A program made the position numbers and the translations under genes. The notes under the pieces were generated by a model, which saw only the letters and a program-made list of their open reading frames with translations, was not told where the DNA came from and ran no database searches. Positions 25,132-38,330 of a stretch of 64,000 nucleotides of DNA are shown piece after piece (position 1 is the first letter of the stretch; every line of letters begins with the position of its first letter). The DNA is from Crocodylus rhombifer. Lineage: Eukaryota; Chordata; Crocodylia; Crocodylidae. The stretch is taken from assembly GCA_038503035.1 (NCBI GenBank), contig JAVSML010024600.1:877240-941239 (forward strand), given 5' to 3'.

Positions 25132-26147
25132 TAGAGGTGCACCGATACACGCGTCCAATTTCGGATCAGTACCGATATGAAGAAAATTGTCTATATCAGA
25201 TATCGGCCTTTTGGGGCTGATAATTTGGCTGATAAATGCCCATGCTGCACACAGCAGGGCCGGCAGCATGGAGAGCTGCCTCCAGCAGGTAGGTGAGAAA
25301 GGGAGAGGGAAGGAAAGGGGCATGGGGATCGACACCCCCCACCATGAGGGAGGGAGCAGGGGCAGGCATTGCCCAGCCAGGGCAGGGGGCACGTGGGACC
25401 ATGCTGAGGCTCATGGCATGGGGGTGGCTCCTGCCACTGCTTGCACCCCAGAGGGCAGAGGGTGTGTGCCCCCGGATCTGCACGGTGCGGGGCAGGCGAC
25501 AGCTGCAGGGTGTCACTTCTCACCAGAGGCTGGGCTCCACGCAGGCTCCAATGGCACAGGGAGGAAGCTGCAGCCACCCAGATTTCGCCGCAGCTCCACT
25601 CCCAGCCCCGTGCCACTACCCACCACCTGGCACAGCCCCAGCTTTTCCCAGTGCTTGGGTAGAGGAAGGGTATTCATCCGGGGCTGCGCTGAGCAACCGT
25701 CCAGGGCTGGGAGCGGAGCTGTGGTGAAATTTGGGGTGATGCAGCCTCCTCCCAGCGCTGCCAGAGCCTGCTCCGGCAAGAAGAGCTGTGAAGCACCAGC
25801 TCCACCGTGCAACTGCCACCCACCCTGCATCACGCAGATCTAGGGGCACACGCCCTCCCAGGCTGCTAGCGCAGCAGGAGCTGCCCCCACCCCAGAAGCT
25901 GTGGTTTTGTCCCTTGCCCTCCCCCCCGCCCCAGCTGGGCAGTGCCTACCTCTGCCCCCTCCCTCACCGCAGGAGGTGTTGATCTGCCCCCCCACACACC
26001 CCTTCCCTCCCCTCTCCCATTCCACCACACTGGACTTACCACCTGGAGGCAGCTGTATCAGATATTGGATCGGTATCAGCTGATATGCCTCCTTAAATAT
26101 TGGCTATTGGTATTGGTCCCCAAAATCTCTATCAGTGCACCCTTACA
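25132..26147. mobile_element. Long-TIR non-autonomous DNA transposon (GGTGCACCGATA type)
   Basis: The left end reads agaggtgcaccgatac (25134-25149), and the right end, reverse-complemented, begins agggtgcactgatag (near 26131-26145). About 100 bp inside each end are 'tatcagatat'/'gatattggatcggtatc' segments, so terminal inverted repeats are long and diverged. The interior is GC-rich without a gene. A related copy lies at 55817-56710, with the same internal order but a right end lacking the TIR. Likely hAT-type, by the TIR style. Confidence 0.65.
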
Positions 26148-27387
26148 TAAGACCACATTTTTTTTCCCCAGAGGACTTAATCTAAAAATGAATTCAGGGT
26201 ATTAATAAAAGTGACTATTATCTATAGCAGGGGTGGGCAACGTGGCAGATCCAGCCATTAGCCAGACTCCATTTCCTAGCAGGCACTGCCCACGCTGCTC
26301 CCAGCTGGTCTCCACAGAGACCCCAGGAGCATAGGGCCATAACAGCATGGAGCCATGACAATGAGGGACCACAGAACCAGGGCCATGTGACTGAATTTTG
26401 GGGCCCCTCTGGACATGCAGGTAAAGATGCGTGGCAGGAGGTGTGACTGTGGGATCACACTTCAGATCCCATCACATCTTACTGCTGGTACAGGGGGATC
26501 CTGGCATCACAGTCCCAGCAAGTAGCAATCTCCAGCAGCTGGAAGCCTCATCAGCTGTAGGCTCCCAGGCTCGGAGGCATATAGTGCTCCCACCTCCCCT
26601 AGCTGGAAGCCCCAGTCAGCTAATTGGATTCTCAGCCGTAGGGATGCCCCTGGCCACACATTCAGGTGATGGTGTGATAGGAAACAGCCACAAAGGTATT
26701 ACATATTTTTTGTGGAATAATTTTGTGGCTTATTCCTCCTTATATCATGTCATTAATTGACTGAACATGCGCCCAAATCACAACTTAGGACATAATTAAC
26801 TGGTTAATCACATCTTCAGTGTAATATGTGGCATGACTAACTGTTTCAGAAAGGCATGAGCTTTCATAGGTATTTGATAAAGTAGACTGTTGCCTATGAA
26901 AGCGCAGGCCTCTGAACCACTTAGTCTCTGAGGTACCCTGTCTTACCTTCTGCCATAGTGACAGTGCCACAAAAAAGTCCATGAGGAAAATAACAACTCT
27001 GCCCTCAGACCAGGGTTGGAAGAGTGTACCATATATTGAACAATGAAGACAAAATAAAATATGGAATGGCTTGTCACTAATGGATTATCAGTTATCCCAT
27101 ACACTGAATCAGGCAGGAAGGAGTCCATGGGGAAAAATAATTCTCTGACCATATGGTTCATGATAATGCATGAGAACAAGGGGGCTCAAGTACAGCAGCA
27201 ACAGGTTAATTTACTTTAGCCATTTCCTAACTTGCTGGACTTGGAAGCATTAATAATAATCTTCTGAGTTACTTTGTATGCATGTGTGCTCATGCACATG
27301 CATGTGTGTATTGTATAGAAGGCATTTTTAGAAAGTCTCCCTCATTTTCTATCTCTGTACATCCTACCTATTCATTATAGGTTACAC
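26148..27387. other. Intronic sequence with a hAT-like left end
   Basis: A hAT-style start (caggggtgggcaac) occurs near 26228, followed by about 450 bp of GC-moderate sequence without a visible matching right end. The remainder is AT-rich and unassigned. Confidence 0.4.
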
Positions 27388-28011
27388 CAGTGATACCCAA
27401 AGGGTCTGCCATGGCACACTGGTGTGACACAGAAATGATGGAAGCGTGCCATGAGTCCTCCTGGGTGAGGAGGTAAATGCTCTTCTGTCTGGCACTAGCT
27501 ATTCCAGTTTCACCTACTCCAGTGGCCTCTGCGGCTATTCCTCTGGGGACTACTGCTGCCTTCCCCCATCTTTCCCTGCCCCTAGGAAGCTGCTGTGCTG
27601 TCCCCTCCCCCCCACCCCCCCTTGCTTCTAGCAGTAGCTCTGCTGTGAGCAGGCAGGAAGATACACAACTGAAGCCACGCTTTGCAGCCCAACTGATCTG
27701 CTTCACTCCTCACATGCTCCTGGGGCTGGCAGGAGGGGATGTGGAGCTATTTGCCTGTATACGAGACCCTGCAGGTCCAGACTCAACAGCAAGAGCTGCC
27801 CTTGCTTCCTGAGCTACAGATCAGGGTTTGGGAGGGGGCAGATAGTGGAAAGAGTAGGGCACAGCACAGCAGGGTGAGGGACCACCTAGATCAGCCTCAA
27901 GGCCTACCACCACACCTTTTCTATCTCAAGTGATTTTCAACTGGGATGCCACAAAATTCAGAAAGGTTAGGGAGGCGTGCCTTGAGTCAAAAAGTTTGAG
28001 AATCACTGGCA
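27388..28011. mobile_element. hAT MITE, larger relative of the 15042 element
   Basis: Begins cagtgatacccaaagggtc and ends gtttgagaatcactg, an inverted pair. The right part carries the 'gtgccttgagtcaaaaagtt' motif also seen at 15320 and 54058. The interior is C-rich. Flanking duplication is not clear. Confidence 0.6.
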
Positions 28012-28226
28012 TAGAGATGAATCTTTTACTTAAAGAAAGATGTATTTGGTGTAACTTTTACACAGTACATATCAACTGGTATGATTTCCTCTGGCAAGGG
28101 ATGGAATGTTTTATATTTTGAAAACACACACAAACACACACCATCTGAGGTGTATGAGTTAAGGGTGTTGTCAATTTTAATCCAGAAGAAAAGTGTGCCC
28201 CAGGTATCAAAAGTTTGGGAAACCCT

Positions 28227-28692
28227 GGGTACATCTACATGAGACATTTATTGCAATGTTGCCTAATTAGCTCCGCAGTAAAGTCTCAACACCTACACAT
28301 GCAGCCCTATGAGGCCGATGGAAACTAATTAACTCCAACACAGGCTAGTACTTGTAAACACAAGTACTAGCCTATGGCAGAGTTCTCTACTGAGCAGCAA
28401 TGCACACATAGATGCTGACAGAGCTGGTTGGGTCATGAGAGTGCCTCAGTGCAGAGGCTGCTTGCTGGTCACATTCTTGTGCCCCAGCCAGCCCCTTAAC
28501 AGCATGTTGAACCAGGTTGGAGCAGCCCCAGGCTGGCAAGCTGACCCCCCTGGACCCTCGGCCAGTTGGCACTGCTCCAACCCAGCTCAACATGCTGTGG
28601 TCCTGGATGTGGTGCCTGGGAATAATAAACTCTAGCACAATATGCACCGGAGTTTATTCATTCGCACTGATTTAACATGTAGACATGCCCCC
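28227..28692. mobile_element. MITE with GGGCATGTCTACATG-type ends
   Basis: The left end gggtacatctacatg (28227-28241) is inverted at the right as catgtagacatgcccc (28676-28692). No coding capacity. The TIR is shared with 5266-6470 and 52949-53202. Confidence 0.65.
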
Positions 28693-30559
28693 TACATTGC
28701 ACTGAGTGGGTTTTTTCTTCCTGCATTCCTCTTCTTGGACTTCATTTTTTCCTATCTATACACTCACTTGCCTAATTTTCCTTAAGATTTATGTAATCTA
28801 TACTTCATCATTCTGATTCTCTATATATTTCCCTTAAAAAAAAAAGCTAATGTCTACAAACCTCCTCTCTCCAAGACATATTTTCTTTTTCAGATTTCAT
28901 CTTTCTCTTGCATCTTTTAAGCTGCTCTGCATTCTCTCTGGCTCAGCTCTGTTCTCTGCCTTCCTTCTAATAGTCTTAGTTTTTCATTTCCCCCTCCTCC
29001 CTGTCTCCTCACTCTCTCCCCATTCTCAAATTTATCTTTCTCCAATCCTCCTCTTCTCTCCAGGATCCTCAAGTTCTCTCACTCTTATTCTTTTCCTCTT
29101 TTTAGGGACCCCTTTACTCCAGTTGTGCCTGGCTAGCACAACTGGAGATTATGTTCAAGGATCAAGGATCACCTATGTTCTAGTCTGCTTTTTTATCTTG
29201 ATTTAGCTATTGAGAGGCACAAAGCCTCTCTAACAGTAAGCATTATAGCTCTCTATAAGAGCATTATGGCAACAAGTCCCAAAAGACTTCCAGTGATGCC
29301 AATGATAGCCAATGTTTCCAACAATGTCACTAAACCTTTGAGTCTTTATGCCACATAATGAAATGTGACAACAGAATACATTCAGTTGTGAAATACAGCA
29401 AAGCTGTGGTAGTTAGGGCAGTATTTGCATAATCAAATTGCTTTAAGGTTCTGCTTTAAAACTGACCTAACAGTGCTCCTCATTGTTGAAAACCACAGAT
29501 GTCCATGATGATACAACAATATGTCACTATAGTCTACGCTATAAATAATACCGTCAAGATAATTCAGAAATCTAAATGCAAATATCTGTGTTCATCTCAT
29601 ATAGTTTCTGGGGTCCATAAACTCACGATTGAATTACACTGCTCTATCAATGCAGTACTCCATCTGTGTAAGGTAGTCTAGATCTCATATCCTCCATTCT
29701 CTATAACTTGTTTATGAGCACTGTTGGGGAACAGATCAGAAAGGAAATTGCTTATAAGCAGTGTTACAATAAGGCTGCTTCAGGTAAACTGTATGGTTAA
29801 GCTTTATTTATTTTGGAGCTGAATACACGTAGGATCTGAAAAAGAATCAAACCTCATTCTTTCCCAGTAAAATTTGCCTAAATGCAAAGGGATTGGTATA
29901 TCCCCCTCACCATGCAGTGTCCCAGAAACTCTCAGAGTTGGTACATATGGGATGTGACTTCCATCTTTCCCAATGACAATGGAAGAAGAAAACCTTGTAC
30001 CCTAGTCTTGCACTGAAAAATGGATTTTATCTGCCCCACTACTTCACATTTTACCAAACTAGGCCTAAATTCTGTGAACAAGTCAGTCAATCAAACTATG
30101 CTCATTGACACTAGCCAAAGATCTGGCCAACAGAAAATATAGTTGTTTATACAAGAGTACTAAATTGCATCCCCTAACAATGACTCAGTACTTGGGATAC
30201 TCATCATATCAATACACAAAAGGACCTAACTGTCAGACATCCAGTTCCAAAATGCGGGTCTTCAAGCTCAAGCTCCACATAGCTGCTGGTAAACCCTGGA
30301 GATGGGTAATACCCTGAAGCACCTTAAGTTTCTACCAGTAAAGTTCCTTAGGCACCTCAATGCTCTTGTGCATGTTCTGATTCACACTTTAGGACCTAGA
30401 AAAAACTTGGACAGGATGTAAGTCAACAGAGTCCAAATCTAGATACTCACAGTTCCCAATCATCTGCCACCTAATCCTAGGACATCTAAAAGAACCTTAG
30501 TTGTTGATATTAAGTTCTGTTTTCTGGTTATGTATAGATGTGCTTCATTGTTGGTGATA
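28693..30559. other. AT-rich intronic sequence, no feature recognised
   Basis: A long pyrimidine-rich stretch (about 28850-29120) on the plus strand. No exon or known repeat recognised. Confidence 0.45.
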
Positions 30560-32400
30560 CCAGACAGCTAAGTGGGTAGCATATGTCTAAGCTTTATGAA
30601 AATCCACAAATTAGAGGCTCTGGCATCTGCCTTGGGGTCATGGGAAAGGGGACCTCCTTCCTTACAACTCACCAGGGTGAGCCATAGGGCCTCTGTATCC
30701 CCTAGATCAGAGGGAGGAGGATCTGCCGCCAGGCCTTCCTTTGGGCAAGCTTCAGCCTCGGTGCCTGTGGTTTCAGGGAGTTGGCCTTGGTCAGAACAAT
30801 GCAGGGCTTCCCTCATGGGCTCCTGTTCAGGACTATCTAGCAGCCCTGAAGCCTCCGTGGGGATCACCTGTTTGACCTTTCCCAGGGGTGGGGTGTCAGG
30901 CATAGCTGGGGAGGCCCATGGAAACTAGGCCATTCCTTCCCCATGTGTGGTGGTCTTGGGAGGGGGAGAGGAGTCCTCCACGTCAGAGGGCTCCAGGTGT
31001 GCCTGGGCCTTCCTCTTGCCTTTACACCCTGAGGGGACCTACACCCACTCAGCCATGGGGTGGTCCTCAGGTGGATAGGCTCCAGCAAGAGAAGGTGAGA
31101 ATTGGGGGGGGGGGCAGCCACAACGGGGGTATGACTAGGGGCAGGGGGGCCCTGCTCCCTCTCTCCCCCCACTTGCTGGTGCCCTCCCCTGGACTCTGCT
31201 AGACATGGTTGGGGAGGCGGGGTCCCTTGAGCTCATGGGTGGGCTTGCAGTTGTGGCTGGGGTGCCAGGGGGGCCTGAGGGGGATGGGGCACCATTGGTA
31301 GGGGGATCTCTTTTTCCAGTGGGACCTGCAGATGCCCTCCCCACCTGGCCCATGGGGCACTCATGATGCGAGTGCCCTGGGGCATGGCACCACAAACACC
31401 ACAGGTTCCCCAGTGTATAGAAAATCCTCACCAGGGCCCCCTTATAAGGAATTACCAGGCACCCTCAGCCTCCAGACATGGTCCCGCTGCTAGCTGGATC
31501 ATGACCTGGTGACAAAAAGAACACGCATGGCGGAGGCCAGGGTCTCGGCACCCCAGCGAGAGGGCCACCACGGGGGAGATAACTCTCCCCAGGGTTTGGA
31601 GCTGGGGGAGCAAGGCCCAATTGGGGATATAGGGAGGGATGGAGCTGAGGACCACCCTGGTCCCCCACTCTTCTAGAGGCTTGAGGGGGACATACTCACC
31701 CTCCACCATGAGCCCCCTCTCCACCACCTTTCGTACAGTGGCCTCTGAGGCAAGGGAAAAATAACCCTTGCCATGAAAGCGAGAGGCCGCCATGATCTTG
31801 GGGGCGCCCACTACCTGAGCCAGGGCTTGCACCCAGGTTTCAAAGTGCAGGTTCTCCTGCTTGGGCAGTTGGCACTTCACCCCATGCCTGCGGGTGAGTG
31901 CCGGAAAGGGGGCCCCGCTGCCCGAGCTGGAAAGATCAGTGGTGGAGGGTCCAGGCTCCCTGGCTTCAGCAGGAAAGGGCCTGGCCATCTTCTCCCCAGA
32001 AGCTCCTGAGACCAAGTTGCAGCAACCAGCCACAGCAGCAGCAGCAGCCTGGGACAGGAAGGGGCATGGCCAACTTCCTCCCAGAGGCTCCTCTCCCAGA
32101 AGCTCCTGAGAGCGAGCAGCCCCGCACTGTTTGCCAGGGCAGCTTTTTGTATACATGGGGCCAGGACAGGGCAGCTTTTTATACTGCTGGGGACAGCATA
32201 GGTGCTGGCCCTGGGCTCTAGCTCCCCCTGGCTGCAGATCTGGGAAGAGCCAGGCAGGATTATTTTGCCCCAAGTGGCACAATTTGCTCCACAACAAAGT
32301 GCACGTCCGAGCACATGCACTGAAGCAAAAAGCCCCAGCTGAAATTTGCACCGCTTCTATTTGAGCTGCTGCAAGTGCACGTGCTTGCATGTGTGGATAC
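30560..32400 (-). mobile_element. Tx1-like LINE ORF1 (zinc-knuckle protein) pseudogene
   Basis: A minus-strand frame of up to 316 codons (31452-32402) contains MAASRFHGKGYFSLASEATV, then VPLKPLEEWGTRVVLSSIPP, PNWALLPQLQTLGRVISPVV and LSLGCRDPGLRHACSFCHQV. After a frame change near 31440 comes FYTLGNLWCLWCHAPGHSHH ending ECP, a CCHC zinc knuckle (C-X2-C-X4-H-X4-C, about 31370-31415). A Pro/Ser/Gly-rich C-terminus runs on to about 30570 with more frameshifts. This domain order matches ORF1 proteins of Tx1-type LINEs, which are often annotated as ZCCHC3-like. The first 120 or so codons (32050-32402) lie in a different repeat and are not part of the original protein. Confidence 0.65.
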
Positions 32401-34409
32401 ACCCATAGAGTTTATAGAGAATCCTGAATGTATGAGCAAAGGTTATAGCAATTTTGTTCAGGGTTCTCCTGTAATTAATGAAGACTTAGCCAACATTGAT
32501 TCTTCTGGTAATGCTATTCATTCTTTGAGATGGTCAATGCTAATGAATATATAACAACAGCAAAAGAATCCATCAAGTAGGATCCGAAAACCTGAGGCAC
32601 ACATATCACAAGTGTAAATACGATTATTGTATGTAGTTAGTCCAATTTTACTCTGATGAATTTGAAGTGATCTGATACTACAAGATGCTTATAAACTTAA
32701 AATGCAACTATCTACATGCTTAATTGTTTTGCCACGTCAGCACTTCATCAAATGCATTATTTCCCTTCTTACTCCCACGACATCTAACTGAGATCGGCAA
32801 GGTGACACAGGTATAGAAGATTGCAGAATTTGCCTATATTAGGAAAGAAGTGCATTCAGTTCTTCCCTGGCTTATACTCATGCAACAATATTACTTTCTA
32901 CAGTGTTGAGGTTATTTGGGTGAAGAGATATTGGATATGGGAACATTTTAGCCTACTTCCACTAAAATAGGCTAATATACTACCAATGTTTAGGTTATAT
33001 TCAAATCTGACGAAACCTAAACTGATCCACCATTTAGGCTAAATCTTCACCCTTATCAAATAAAACAATAACACAAAATGGTTCAATGTTAATACAGTTG
33101 ACACTTCTGACCATCTAACCTCAAAACAAAAATAATTTGAATAGGATAATTGTAACACTGTGGGTCAATCAGTTCAAAATGGCACTCATTATGGAACTGT
33201 ATCTGATTAATCACAGGCATACTGAGATCACTAAAAACTGAAATAAGCTGAAGTTTGCTACTTGTAATGGATTCATGATATGGCAAAAACTGATCCCAGC
33301 CAACTCAACTGTAATTCTAAAACCCCATATAATTGACCTAATAAAGAACTTTGAAATACTACAGACAGAAGAGCTTGCTTCAAAAGTCCTTTAATGCATT
33401 TCAACTGGCTATAGAAATGAATGGCTTTATTTAAAAATATTAAAATAAATTATACCATTAATGTTCTTCCTCAAAATAAAATGGAATAAAATTTGGCACC
33501 ACACTAACTGACATAATGAATGACAAATGAAATTCTGTAACTGTAACAGTGTAACTTATACCTGGTTCCAATGTGATGCAGAAATTATTATAATTAAAAT
33601 TTATGTATTTGTACTACAAGTAGTGCCCAAAGGTCCCAACTGTGATACAAGTATATTAGGCATTGTATATAAGAACAGTAAGAAGCGGTCCATGCCCCAG
33701 AGACCGCAGCAATCTAAACAAGCAAGAAAGGAAAAAGTGCAGGAGAAAAGAAACATTATTATTCCTATTTTGGAAATGGGAAACAAAGTCTTACGGACCC
33801 TGAAATTTAGATGGTGCTTAGGCCTAAAGATTAAATGCTAGATAAGCACAATTATTTAGAGCTACACCCACAGACCTTGGCATCTAGAGTGGGACTTAAA
33901 CAGATTCTAAGTCCAAAATTTAGATCCACAAAATCCTGATACAGCTGCCCCCCACTATGGCAGTGTATAATGTGCAGAGACATTCAAGTTTTCAGCCTTA
34001 ACGCTGACCAAGCACCTAACCTTCTATTTTCTGGACATTCCCAGAAGTGCCTTTGTCTAGATAATGACAAGCAAGTTTGGCTCTATCGCTTGAAGATTCA
34101 CACAGGCTCTGGGAATCCTGGGATCAGTGTCCACTCATCTCATAAGAATTAGAACCTGTTTTCTCCCCATCTGGATAAACGTTCTATCCATGGTGCTGTA
34201 TCACAAGCTTCTTCAGTTGAAGCTGTTCCACTATGTATGGAGCTCATAAACAGTCATTCAACCAGAAAGAAAAAGCATGATGCAAAAGACTGTCAAACTG
34301 ACTGAGAAACATGACCTCTAGCCACTGGTCCCATGCTTACCAAGAAATATTTATGGGGTCATTGTAGCAGGGAATCAAAGTTTTCCCTCACCCAGAGAAG
34401 TGCCTTAAG
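32401..34409. other. AT-rich intronic sequence, no feature recognised
   Basis: No exon or known repeat recognised. Confidence 0.45.
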
Positions 34410-34417
34410 CATTAGAC

Positions 34418-36294
34418 CAGGGGTGGCCAAACATTTCAGGCAGAGGGCTGCTTACCAAGTTTTGGCAAGCTGCTGAGGGTTACACAGGTAGCCCCGCCCC
34501 TTGACAGGTGCCCTGCCCCCTAGTTGCCACCTTGTAACCGAAAGTTCTGGCCCCTAACCCCTGAAAGTCCCTCCTCTTGTCCCCAGAAATACTCCTTTCA
34601 GCAAGTGGTTTTACCATCTCAGAACCAGAAAAATATCAAATTATATTCTAAAATGTGAGCATCTAAAACATTAATTAATTTGATTTTAAAAAATACTTTT
34701 GTCCTGGTTTACTTTTGTCCTGGTTTGTGTAGGGTACATAGATGTGATTGCGTATGTCATGCCTCATAACGCCGGTGCACCCTTGACCTGCAAGCCTGGG
34801 TCGGCACGACCGGCTTGGCACGAGGAGCGGGATTTATGACCGGGCAGGTGGGTGATAACGGTGAACAGGAGTCAGGATGATTTAAACGCAGCATGATGTT
34901 TTCACAAAAGATTTATTTTACTTATGCTTCTGATGGCTAGAGCGCAGGCAGTGGGGTTGATTTATTCATTCAGTTACAGCATGCAGATATCATGTTACCC
35001 AGCATTTACAGGATGGGTAAGACAATTGCTTCCGAGCGATTCATATAAGTTGTTGCAGTCTGCATATTACCGGGAGCTCTTGATAAGAAAGATAACATCG
35101 GAGATAGAGAGATAAACGGGAATACGCCAAAAAGATAACGTAGGCGGAAAGAAATATTCGTGCACGATCTGTTCTTCTTGAGTGTATACACAGTTCTCTG
35201 TTCTCTGCTTTGGGCGGAAGTTTCTTCAAAGTTTTATCTGACACAGGTGACCAATTACTATACGCCAATTATAAATAATTAATGAGCTGGCACTTGTGTT
35301 TTCTTTGTTTGCTCAGGTTTCATAAAAAAGGGGGGTTATTTTTATTTGGGTGGTACTGGTTCTGTTTGGTCACAGGATGGCGCGCATAGTATATTTAATT
35401 AATTTTACAACTTCACTAAAGTTAGCTAATTTTGTTACTATAGATACTTTATCTTTTGTGCTGGGCTGTCAAGGTCAGATTCTCTCTTTCATATGGAAAG
35501 CTCAAGTAATTTGAAATGAGGCACAGACAGGGGTGTGTATATGCAACACTGTTAATACAGAGGCATAAATTACAACCACAGAGTTTGTTCTGTTAGCTTC
35601 TGACCCCTTGCCATTTGACCTTTTGCCATCGGCATCTGAAATCAAAGACTTTAATCTTTGACAGTATATAACAGCTTAAAATGAAGTCCTATTCTTGTAT
35701 ATTGTTGGGGGGGTTGGAGGCACAGGGAGTGGGTATAGGTTTGTGGGGAGCTGTGGGCATCTGGGGTGTGGGGGAGGGTTTGGGTGCGTCTGTGGGAGTG
35801 GATAGGTGTGGGTGAGGGAGCATGTGGGGTCTGGCTGGGTGGCTGGGTATGGAGTTTGTGGGGAGCTGTGCGTGGGAGGGAGGGTGGCTGAAGTGTATGA
35901 GGGGTGTGGGTGTCTGTGTGTATGGCAGTACAAGGAGGGGTGTGGGTGCATGTGTATGGAGGGATGTGTACATGGGACTCACCCTATGAACACACACACT
36001 CCCTCCCTAAGCACACACAGGACACCAGTGAGGGCCCCATGCTTCCATGGTAAGGTGATGCAGCCAGGAGCCACGTGGTGCTGGAGCAAAGCGTGGGCAG
36101 GAAAGCAGGAAAATGGCTAGGGGTGGGGTGGTGCTGAGCTTCTACATCCTACTGATGGCTCCACTTGGGTCCTACTGCGCCTGGCTCCTGTCATCTTTGA
36201 CAGGCCACCAGGAGCAGATAAAGATTTTAGGGGGCTGGAGAGAATAGCTTGGCAGGTTGGATGCAGCCCACAGGCTATATTTTCCCCACCCCTG
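34418..36294. mobile_element. hAT-type element with 8-bp target duplication, split by an LTR
   Basis: The left end is caggggtggccaaac (34418-34432); the right end is tccccacccctg (36283-36294), its inverted partner. Flanks are cattagac (34410-34417) and cattggac (36295-36302), an 8-bp duplication with one mismatch. The right arm is G-rich with 'gtgtgggtg' minisatellite (35705-35960). The element is non-coding and interrupted by an LTR-like block. Confidence 0.7.
34728..35560 (-). mobile_element. LTR-like block, minus orientation, inside a hAT element
   Basis: CpG-containing sequence, distinct in composition from its flanks. On the minus strand it has a TATA-like box (ttatttataattgg, about 35268-35281) and, about 350 bp downstream, an AATAAA signal (34912-34917), the order expected of an LTR. 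No protein-coding remains and no clear target duplication were resolved, so ends are approximate. The retained CpGs suggest relative youth. Confidence 0.5.
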
Positions 36295-36302
36295 CATTGG
36301 AC

Positions 36303-37395
36303 TATACAGCCTTGCATCTCTCCCTGTCCCAACATATAGCTGGGTTGCATTAATTCATGCAAAGTATAACAGTTTTAACAAGAAAAACTGAGTGATGCCC
36401 AAAGTGAAATACCCTCTGGTAGGATAGTTATACTAAAAAAGGAGCGTCAAACACACACCCTGCAGGCTACATCTGGCCCATAGAGCCACCCTCTCCAGCC
36501 CACTGGGCTACTAGTGTGGCTGAGGAAAGCAGTCTGCTACAGAATCCAGGGCCCTCAGGTCCCAGTGGACATGGCAATTGGCAGCAAGAAGGCAAGTGAG
36601 GGCTGACACGGCCCAGGTCACTCTCTGGCCACTTTGCCCACCCCCACTACCACAAATCTACCATCGCAGCTGTGGGCCATATGCTAGAGCTACAGTCATG
36701 GCATGGGACACAAGGTGGAGGCAGCTCCAACTTAGGCATGGCAGCTCATGTTGTATGCCCAGGGTTAGGGTTAGAGCTAGTCAGAACTGCTGCTGTATGC
36801 TCCGAGTCAAAGCCAGAGCTGCCGTTGCTGCCACGTGCTCCAGGTTGGAGCCAGAGCTGCCACCACCAGGTATGCCAGGGCTGCTGCCACCATAGCTTTC
36901 TCATGCCCTAGTCCAGATCCAGTCTGCAAGGAGCCCTGGAATCTAGATCTGACCTGCAAAGAGCTCCACAATCTGGACTTGGCCCAAGGCATAAAGTAAG
37001 CTCAAAGCCCCTAGACTGCAGTATTCAACTGGGAGGGGATAGGTTTCGATTCACATCCTGTCAGACAGAAAACGAACTTAAACCTCTCCCACATCCCAGG
37101 TTTGTGCTCTAACCAAAACTACTTAATTGGGTCTTGCAGACAACATAAGAGGACCGCTTTGTTTGTTGATCCCAGCAGGGTTCAGACATGAGCTAAGTAT
37201 TTCTCTTTCTCTCAGCTAATGAACCTTGAATACTCTTCCTGCACAGCTTCAGCATGAGGGGTGGAGAATGCCCTCCAGCACACCCTCTAAATAACTTATA
37301 GCCTGGTGATTAAGGCACTCAGAGAAAAAGGTAGAGGCTTTGAATCCCCTGAAGCAAGAGGGAGGCTGAACCTACAACACATTTCCAGCACAGTG
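36303..37395. other. Unassigned, GC-moderate, hAT-like pieces
   Basis: Contains a 'gcgtcaaac...catctggccc' stretch (about 36446-36480) typical of a hAT end. Otherwise no recognised feature. Confidence 0.4.
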
Positions 37396-38330
37396 CTGTA
37401 ACTCAGGGCAGGCAAAATACAGCCCATGGGCTGCATCTCGGCCCACCGGGCAATTTTATCCAGCCCATGGGGGCCCCACCAAAAGATGATTATCTCCCAC
37501 CTATGGCTGACCTCTGAAAGCTGGCACTGGCAACAGCAGCAGTTCTGGCTGAAGTTGCTATGCGACCACCCCCCAACCCATCCTGGCCTGACCTGCCTCA
37601 CCCCCAGCCCCAAGGTAGGAGTGATGGAGACAGAAAGTTTCTGCCTGGCAGAGGCTTCTGCCCAATGACCCTGCAGCTGTTTCCCCTCAGCTCCTCCCCC
37701 CATAAGAATGGAAGTTCAGGGAAGGGCTCCATGGGCTGTGGACCTTGTTATTCTCCCTATTGGGAGAAAGCTGGGGAAAAGGAGACGTGGAAGATTGCCC
37801 CACTCTGTGCCGCCACATGCGGCTGCTGTGCTCCCTGGTCTCTGGCCAGGACTCTGGCTGGGAGCCACAGGGAGACACTAGCAATGGGGTTGGGCCAGCC
37901 TGGCCCCACTTGCTGCTGCTGCATGCAGTTCTCAGGACTCTGGCAGGTGCCATGGGGAGCCACCAGTGATGGGACTGGGCTGGCCCAGCCCCACTCTCTG
38001 CTGCCACATCTGGCTCCCAGGACTCGAGTCAGGAGCCACAGCGACCTGCTCTGTGCCATGTGCAGCTGCCTGCCAGGAGCTGTACCTGGCCCCACTGTGT
38101 GCAGCTAGCACAATGACCCAACCATGCCCCTGAGACTTGTGGCTGGTAGCTGCAGGCAATGCAGGCTGGGCCAGGCCCTGACAAGGACATGGGCACAGGG
38201 ACGGGTATAGGTATGACCTGGGGTGAAAGTGGAAAAGTCAGGTGACCCACTGGCATTATGTGAGGCCCCAACTATGAACACAGAGGCAGAGTAGCAGTAA
38301 GAGTCCAAATGGGAAGGGATTCCCTGCAGA
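37396..38330. repeat. GC-rich repeat block with ~97-bp tandem
   Basis: Starts with a 'gggctgcatctcggccca' hAT-end-like motif. From about 37800 to 38070 a unit of roughly 97 bp (core gggagccac...tgggctggccc, 'gctgccacat') is repeated about 2.5 times. Long ORFs here are composition artefacts. Confidence 0.55.

Noticed and set aside
25187..25843. 218-codon plus frame
   Set aside because: Inside a GC-rich long-TIR transposon without coding signatures.
31452..32402. 316-codon minus frame as an intact host gene
   Set aside because: Its readable motifs are those of a LINE ORF1, the first third lies in a different repeat, and the frame is broken before the zinc knuckle.
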